Assembly (NCBI RefSeq): GCF_018596315.1
Contig: NZ_JAHEAG010000001.1
Coordinates: forward strand, 434,001-498,000
Length of the DNA: 64,000 nt
Direction of reading: 5' to 3'
DNA from: Bradyrhizobium sp. SRL28
GTDB lineage: Bacteria; Pseudomonadota; Alphaproteobacteria; Rhizobiales; Xanthobacteraceae
Numbering within the stretch: position 1 is the first letter of the stretch; each line of letters opens with the position of its first letter. The position numbers and the translations under genes were made by a program. Positions 60,277 to 64,000 of the stretch are shown piece after piece. Below the pieces are notes generated by a model. That model saw only the letters and a list, made by a program, of their open reading frames with translations. It was not told the origin of the DNA and did not search any database.

Positions 60277-60305
60277 ACTGTATTTTTCGCTGACCGACCG
60301 GTCAA
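60277..60305 (-). promoter_or_regulatory. Promoter of the TetR gene with overlapping operator variant
   Basis: On the minus strand TTGACC (60300-60305) is followed after 17 bases by TACAGT (60277-60282). The near-palindrome TGACCGACCGGTCA (60291-60304) covers the -35 box and the spacer, one base off the perfect operator. It also lies 48 bases before the divergent SMP-30 gene. Confidence 0.65.
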
Positions 60306-60351
60306 GTCCGCACCACGCCGTCGCGCTGCGGGCAGCAAGGGGAAGACAGAG

Positions 60352-61236
60352 ATGAGTTCACTACGCGTCAGGCGGGTCGGCAACACACGCGATCAACTCG
60401 GCGAAAGTCCGGTATGGGATGGTCGCACGCAGCGACTCTACTGGATCGATTCGCTGGCCGGTACGATCCACCGACTCGATCCGGTGACCGGCGAACTGCA
60501 GCAATTTCATGCCCCCTCACCTGTCGGTTCGATGGTGCTGCGGCATGACGGCGGCGCCATGCTGGCGTTGCAGCACGGCTTCGCCCGTTATGATTTTGAA
60601 CAGGGCGAGGTCACGTCGTCGATCGCGTCGATCGGCTGCGATCATCCGATGTTGCGGCTGAACGACGGCAAGGTCGATCCCTTGGGCCGCTTCATCGCCG
60701 GCACCATGCACCATGGCCGGGCGCACGACGAACCGGCGCTCGGCGGGCTCTATCGCCTGCAAGCCGGGGCGGTGACGCTGCTCGACACCGATTTCGGTGT
60801 CAGCAACGGCCCATGCTTCAGTCCTGACGGCGCCATACTCTATTTCGGCGACAGCGCGCGACGCTCGATCTTTGCGTACGACTATCGGCGCGACGGACTG
60901 CCCGCCAACAAGCGCCTGTTCGCGGATACGAGCGCCCTCAACTCGGGCCCGGATGGCGCGACCGTCGATGCCGACGGCTATCTCTGGTCGGTCCTTGTGC
61001 GCGCGGGCGCGCTGGCACGATTCGCACCCGACGGCCGCCTCGACCGCACGGTGGAGTTACCGGTCAAGCATCCGACCAGCGTGGCGTTCGGCGGACCCAA
61101 CCTCGATATTCTGTACGTGACGTCGATTTCGAAGAGCACCAATTTGTCGGCCTCCGAACCCGATGCGGGCGGGCTCTTCGCAATCGAAGGCCTCGGCGTT
61201 CGCGGGCTTCCCGCTTACACATTCACCGCGGACTGA
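60352..61236 (+). CDS. SMP-30/gluconolactonase-family lactone hydrolase
   Basis: A 294-residue six-bladed beta-propeller. The metal-binding residues occur in LGESPVWDGRTQRLYWID (Glu), LNDGKVDPLGRFIAGTM (Asn/Asp) and SNGPCFSPDGAILYFGDS, with the active-site Asp in ALNSGPDGATVDADGYLWS. It hydrolyses sugar or other lactones in related proteins. It is divergent from the TetR gene across the third operator and overlaps the convergent LysR gene by 14 bases. It may open a lactone intermediate of the block's pathway; that is inference. Confidence 0.88.
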   Translation: MSSLRVRRVGNTRDQLGESPVWDGRTQRLYWIDSLAGTIHRLDPVTGELQQFHAPSPVGSMVLRHDGGAMLALQHGFARYDFEQGEVTSSIASIGCDHPMLRLNDGKVDPLGRFIAGTMHHGRAHDEPALGGLYRLQAGAVTLLDTDFGVSNGPCFSPDGAILYFGDSARRSIFAYDYRRDGLPANKRLFADTSALNSGPDGATVDADGYLWSVLVRAGALARFAPDGRLDRTVELPVKHPTSVAFGGPNLDILYVTSISKSTNLSASEPDAGGLFAIEGLGVRGLPAYTFTAD

Positions 61237-62182
61237 CGCGCCTGGTCGCCTGCAACCGCATCGGCAGCAATCCGCCTTTCTTGACCTGGCCGGGCACGTT
61301 CGCAGCCAGAAAGTCGACGAAGGCGCGGATCTTCCCGGGCAGGTAATTCGTCTGCAGAAAGGTCGCGTAGATGCCCTCGTCGAACGTTGAATTAGTGACG
61401 CGATAGCCGGGCAGAAGCCGCCGCAGCTGGCCCCGTTCAATTTCACCCGAGACGGTGTAATCGTCGAGCAGTGCAATGCCGTGTCCCATCACCGCGAGCT
61501 GATGCAGCACATAGCCGTTGTTGGCGCTGAACGAGGACGGCACCGTCATCTCCTTCAGCTTGCCCTTGCGCATGAAGCGCCAGACCACATCGTTGGCGCC
61601 CATCCAGTAAGTCAGGCAGTTGTGCTTCACGAGATCGTCCGGCTCACGCACCGCCGGCGTCCGCGTGATGTAGTCGGGTGCAGCCACCAGGATGCGCTCG
61701 GTGGCAAGCAGCCGGCGCTGCATCAGGCTCTCATCCTTCGGCGCGGCGATCCGCAGATCGATGTCGAAATCCTCCTCGCGAAGCTGGATACGCCGTTCCG
61801 AAAGGCTTAGCTCAACCTTGAGCTCCGGATACATTTTCTGGAATTGCGGCATCAGCGGCATCACGACGGTCATGCCGAACAGCATGCGGGAATGCACCCT
61901 CAGCGTTCCGCGCGGCGTGCTTTGCAGGGCAAGCGCCGCCGCCTCGGCGTCCTCGATGCTGTGCAGCGCCGGTTCGACCCGCTGCAGGTAGGCCTTGCCG
62001 GCCTCTGTTAGTGCGAGATGACGGGTGGTGCGGTTGAAAAGCTGAACGCCGAGCCGCGCTTCCAGCTCGCCGATGCGGCGCGATACCGAGGCCGGCGACA
62101 GCCCGTTGTGGCGTCCGGCGGCGGAGAAACTGCCCTCCCGCGCCGCGCTCACGAATAACTCCATCGCTTGCAACTGGCTCAT
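61223..62182 (-). CDS. LysR-family transcriptional regulator
   Basis: A LysR protein of about 319 residues from ATG 62180-62182. The winged helix is MSQLQAMELFVSAAREGSFS with GLSPASVSRRIGELEARLG, and the effector domain has TPRGTLRVHSRMLFG. It belongs to the common proteobacterial branch (AaeR/DsdC-like appearance). An ATG at 62212 is an alternative start. It is divergent from the luciferase-like monooxygenase gene, 127 bases away, which it probably activates. Its 3' end overlaps the SMP-30 gene by 14 bases. Confidence 0.87.
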   Translation of the reverse strand: MSQLQAMELFVSAAREGSFSAAGRHNGLSPASVSRRIGELEARLGVQLFNRTTRHLALTEAGKAYLQRVEPALHSIEDAEAAALALQSTPRGTLRVHSRMLFGMTVVMPLMPQFQKMYPELKVELSLSERRIQLREEDFDIDLRIAAPKDESLMQRRLLATERILVAAPDYITRTPAVREPDDLVKHNCLTYWMGANDVVWRFMRKGKLKEMTVPSSFSANNGYVLHQLAVMGHGIALLDDYTVSGEIERGQLRRLLPGYRVTNSTFDEGIYATFLQTNYLPGKIRAFVDFLAANVPGQVKKGGLLPMRLQATRRVSPR

Positions 62183-62188
62183 TTTGAT

Positions 62189-62208
62189 CTTTTCAGATTC
62201 TGCAAAAG
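62189..62208. promoter_or_regulatory. Candidate LysR binding site in the divergent promoter
   Basis: CTTTT (62189-62193) and AAAAG (62204-62208) form an interrupted dyad around CAGATTCTGC, which fits the T-N11-A LysR pattern. It lies just upstream of the preferred LysR start, but would lie inside the gene if the ATG at 62212 were used. Confidence 0.3.
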
Positions 62209-62309
62209 ACATGCTCAAAATAGAGCGATTGTCCGATAAAGCGCAAGGCCCTAGCCTCGCTCCATCGTCGGCCGCCGGCACATCAAGAAACCACCTGAGG
62301 AACGCAACC

Positions 62310-63407
62310 ATGGAATTTGGCGTATTCATTCTCGCCCAGCAACGCGGCTATCACCAATCCTCGCAGCAGGTGATCCGTAACGCCGTGGAGCAGACGATGA
62401 CGGCGGAAGCCGCGGGCTTCGACACCGCATGGTACGCCGAGCATCACTTCAACAATTACAGCCTGTGCCCCTCGCCGCTGATGATGGTCGCGCATTGCGC
62501 CGGACTGACGACGCGGATCCGACTCGGCACCGCGGTCTGTGTGCTGCCGCTGTACAATCCGGCCAGGCTTCTCGGCGAGATCGGTTTCGCCGACACGGTT
62601 TCAGATGGCCGGCTCGATCTCGGCATCGGCTCGGGCTACCAGCAATTCGAGTTCGAACGCTTCGGCGTCGATCTGAAGGACTCGCATTCGCTGTTCGCGG
62701 AATTCTACGACATCCTGCAGGCGGGCATGCGCGACCGCATCTTCTCCTACGATGGAGAGCACCTGAAGATGCCGCCAACCGCGATCGCGGTGCGCACGGT
62801 GCAAACGCCGATGCCGCCGATCTGGGTAACGTCGGGTCACCCGGAGACGCTGGGTCGCGCGATCCGCGACAACCACAATTTGTTCGTGACGGCGCTGCTC
62901 AACGGCCTCGACGCGGTGAAAGCCTTGCGTGAGCGGCTGGAAGGAATCGCGGCCAAGGAAGGCCGATCCATCGACAATACCCGCTTCGGCTTCCTGCGCT
63001 GCGGCTATGCCAGCGACAACGAGAGCGAGATCATGTCCTATCTCGACAACGCACGCTTCCAGCGCCGGGTGTCGGAAAGCCTCAAGTTCCGCCGCGCCCA
63101 GAGCGAGGACGGCTACCTCATCAAGGAGGAAGCAGGCCCGAACGACATGTCGCTGGAGACGATGCGCAAGAATCTGCCGGTGGGAAGCGTCAACCAGGTG
63201 ATCGACCGCCTGCTGGAGGAAATCAGCGTATTGAAGCCGTCGCATATCGCGCTGCAGACCCAACTCGGCGATTTCGACCAGAAGACGATGCTGCGCCAGA
63301 TCGATCTCTGGGGTGAACGGATCATTCCCGCCGTCCACCGCGAGCTGAAAAGCAAGGGCGGCAGCGCCCGCCACCCCCAACGCGACGACGAAAGCGCCGT
63401 GGCATGA
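62310..63407 (+). CDS. Luciferase-like (LLM) flavin-dependent monooxygenase
   Basis: A 365-residue TIM-barrel flavin enzyme starting at ATG 62310 with TGAGGAA upstream (the frame before it is untranslated leader). Landmarks are MEFGVFILAQQRG, WYAEHHFNNYSLCPSPLMM, RIRLGTAVCVLPLYNPARLL and GIGSGYQQFEF. Such enzymes use reduced FMN from a separate reductase to oxidise or cleave a substrate. The reductase gene follows with a 4-base overlap. It is divergent from a LysR gene. The substrate is unknown. Confidence 0.88.
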   Translation: MEFGVFILAQQRGYHQSSQQVIRNAVEQTMTAEAAGFDTAWYAEHHFNNYSLCPSPLMMVAHCAGLTTRIRLGTAVCVLPLYNPARLLGEIGFADTVSDGRLDLGIGSGYQQFEFERFGVDLKDSHSLFAEFYDILQAGMRDRIFSYDGEHLKMPPTAIAVRTVQTPMPPIWVTSGHPETLGRAIRDNHNLFVTALLNGLDAVKALRERLEGIAAKEGRSIDNTRFGFLRCGYASDNESEIMSYLDNARFQRRVSESLKFRRAQSEDGYLIKEEAGPNDMSLETMRKNLPVGSVNQVIDRLLEEISVLKPSHIALQTQLGDFDQKTMLRQIDLWGERIIPAVHRELKSKGGSARHPQRDDESAVA

Positions 63408-63967
63408 TCGAGGCGCCATCAACGATGACGCGGCATCCCGGCCCGCGAGCGAGCGTTGCTCAGCTCGCCCATTTCCCACCGGTCGAGGCGAGCGAATTTC
63501 GTGAGGCCCTGCGAAATCTGGCCAGCGGCGTTGCCATTGTCGCCACAGGCGTGGGCGAGGCCCGCCGAGGGTTGACGGCGAGTTCCGTCACTTCGATCTG
63601 CGCGGACCCTCCGTGCCTGCTCGTCAGCGTCAACACAAAATCGGAGGCACACGATTCCATTCTCGCCAACGGGTACTTCGGCATCAGTCTGCTCAGAACC
63701 GGACAGGAAGCGCTGGCGCGGCATTTCGCAGGCCTTGATGGCGTCGGTGGTGCGGATCGATTCAAGAATGCGCCGTGGAGTGAAGGCGTAACCGGCGCGC
63801 CATTGCTGGATACGGCGATATGCGCCATCGACTGCGTTCTGCAGCAGCACCAGATTGTCGGCAGCCACGGCATCTTCATCGGGCGGATCGTTGCGACCCG
63901 ACGGCCCTGCGCCGGCAATCCCGTGATCAATTTCCAGGGAGAACTTCGCACGCTGCCCCTGACGTGA
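63404..63967 (+). CDS. Flavin reductase-domain protein (HpaC-like)
   Basis: A 187-residue FMN-binding reductase. EFREALRNLASGVAIVATG and GLTASSVTSICADPPCLLVSVNTKS are the flavin-binding signature, followed by GYFGISLLRTGQEALARHFAG and the C-terminal GSHGIFIGRIVATR. It supplies reduced flavin to the monooxygenase encoded just upstream (ATGA overlap at 63404-63407), making a two-component system. The N-terminal 28 residues are extra to the domain; an ATG at 63425 is an alternative start. Confidence 0.9.
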   Translation: MIEAPSTMTRHPGPRASVAQLAHFPPVEASEFREALRNLASGVAIVATGVGEARRGLTASSVTSICADPPCLLVSVNTKSEAHDSILANGYFGISLLRTGQEALARHFAGLDGVGGADRFKNAPWSEGVTGAPLLDTAICAIDCVLQQHQIVGSHGIFIGRIVATRRPCAGNPVINFQGELRTLPLT

Positions 63968-63980
63968 TGGGATCCGAGCA

Positions 63981-64000
63981 ATGATCGTTCAATATTCGTC
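63981..64000 (+). CDS. Possible start of a further gene in the monooxygenase operon (partial)
   Basis: ATG 63981 opens a frame (MIVQYS) that runs off the right edge, 13 bases after the flavin reductase stop. No strong ribosome site is visible. It is too short to identify. Confidence 0.25.

Overview
The window looks like chromosomal DNA of a Bradyrhizobium-type alphaproteobacterium (Nitrobacteraceae). I base this on the high G+C, the Rhizobiales gene content (urt/fmd amide-use operon, MHYT hybrid kinase, many branched-chain-type ABC, TTT and acyl-CoA catabolic operons) and family-level protein resemblance. No rRNA, intact tRNA, CRISPR array, transposase or phage gene was seen. The content is almost entirely nutrient uptake and catabolism, each block with its own regulator.

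Layout. (1) 1-3.4 kb: an MHYT-PAS hybrid histidine kinase with a strong terminator, then a scar zone with the 3' half of a tRNA-Gln gene, small nested hairpins and a frameshifted thiolase remnant. (2) 3.5-15.7 kb: a minus-strand operon urtABCDE-fmdA-fmdB-amiE for import and hydrolysis of urea/short amides. It is divergent from a two-gene signalling pair: a permease-like/Cys-rich/histidine kinase/REC fusion and a LuxR-type response regulator. The pair is preceded by a sigma-54-like promoter. (3) 15.9-22.6 kb: TetR, acyl-CoA synthetase, nitroreductase, thiolase and an MFS symporter, with a palindromic candidate operator on the acyl-CoA synthetase promoter. (4) 22.6-26.7 kb: ureide genes allE and allA, a DctA-like carrier and a divergent LysR regulator. 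(5) 26.8-33.7 kb: a minus-strand amidohydrolase/enoyl-CoA hydratase/RraA-like/idnO/idnD set, a TetR gene and a plus-strand GST/DsbA-like pair. Two nearly identical palindromes flank the TetR gene. (6) 33.7-47.9 kb: two divergent arms, each with an MmgE/PrpD protein and a small carboxymuconolactone-decarboxylase (CMD) protein. The right arm adds a beta-hydroxyacid dehydrogenase, a branched-chain-type ABC transporter with a LivM-LivG fusion and two tandem binding proteins, two SDRs, an FCD-GntR regulator and a TctC protein. (7) 48-61 kb: a nine-gene minus-strand operon (enoyl-CoA hydratase, ADP-forming acyl-CoA synthetase, two acyl-CoA dehydrogenases, SDR, double SDR, double CMD, TctB, TctA). 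It has a divergent TctC gene, a TetR gene and an SMP-30 lactonase-like gene. Three copies of a TGACCGATCGGTCA-type operator tie these together. (8) 61.2-64 kb: LysR divergent from a luciferase-like monooxygenase and flavin reductase.

How the parts work together. Block 2 is a nitrogen-scavenging system whose sensor may use a transporter fold as its ligand-binding module. Block 7 is the best candidate for an undescribed pathway. A TTT-imported carboxylate would be activated to a CoA thioester and oxidised by a two-subunit dehydrogenase, with a double CMD protein, a half-dead double SDR and no thiolase in the operon. Substrates in blocks 5-8 cannot be read from sequence.
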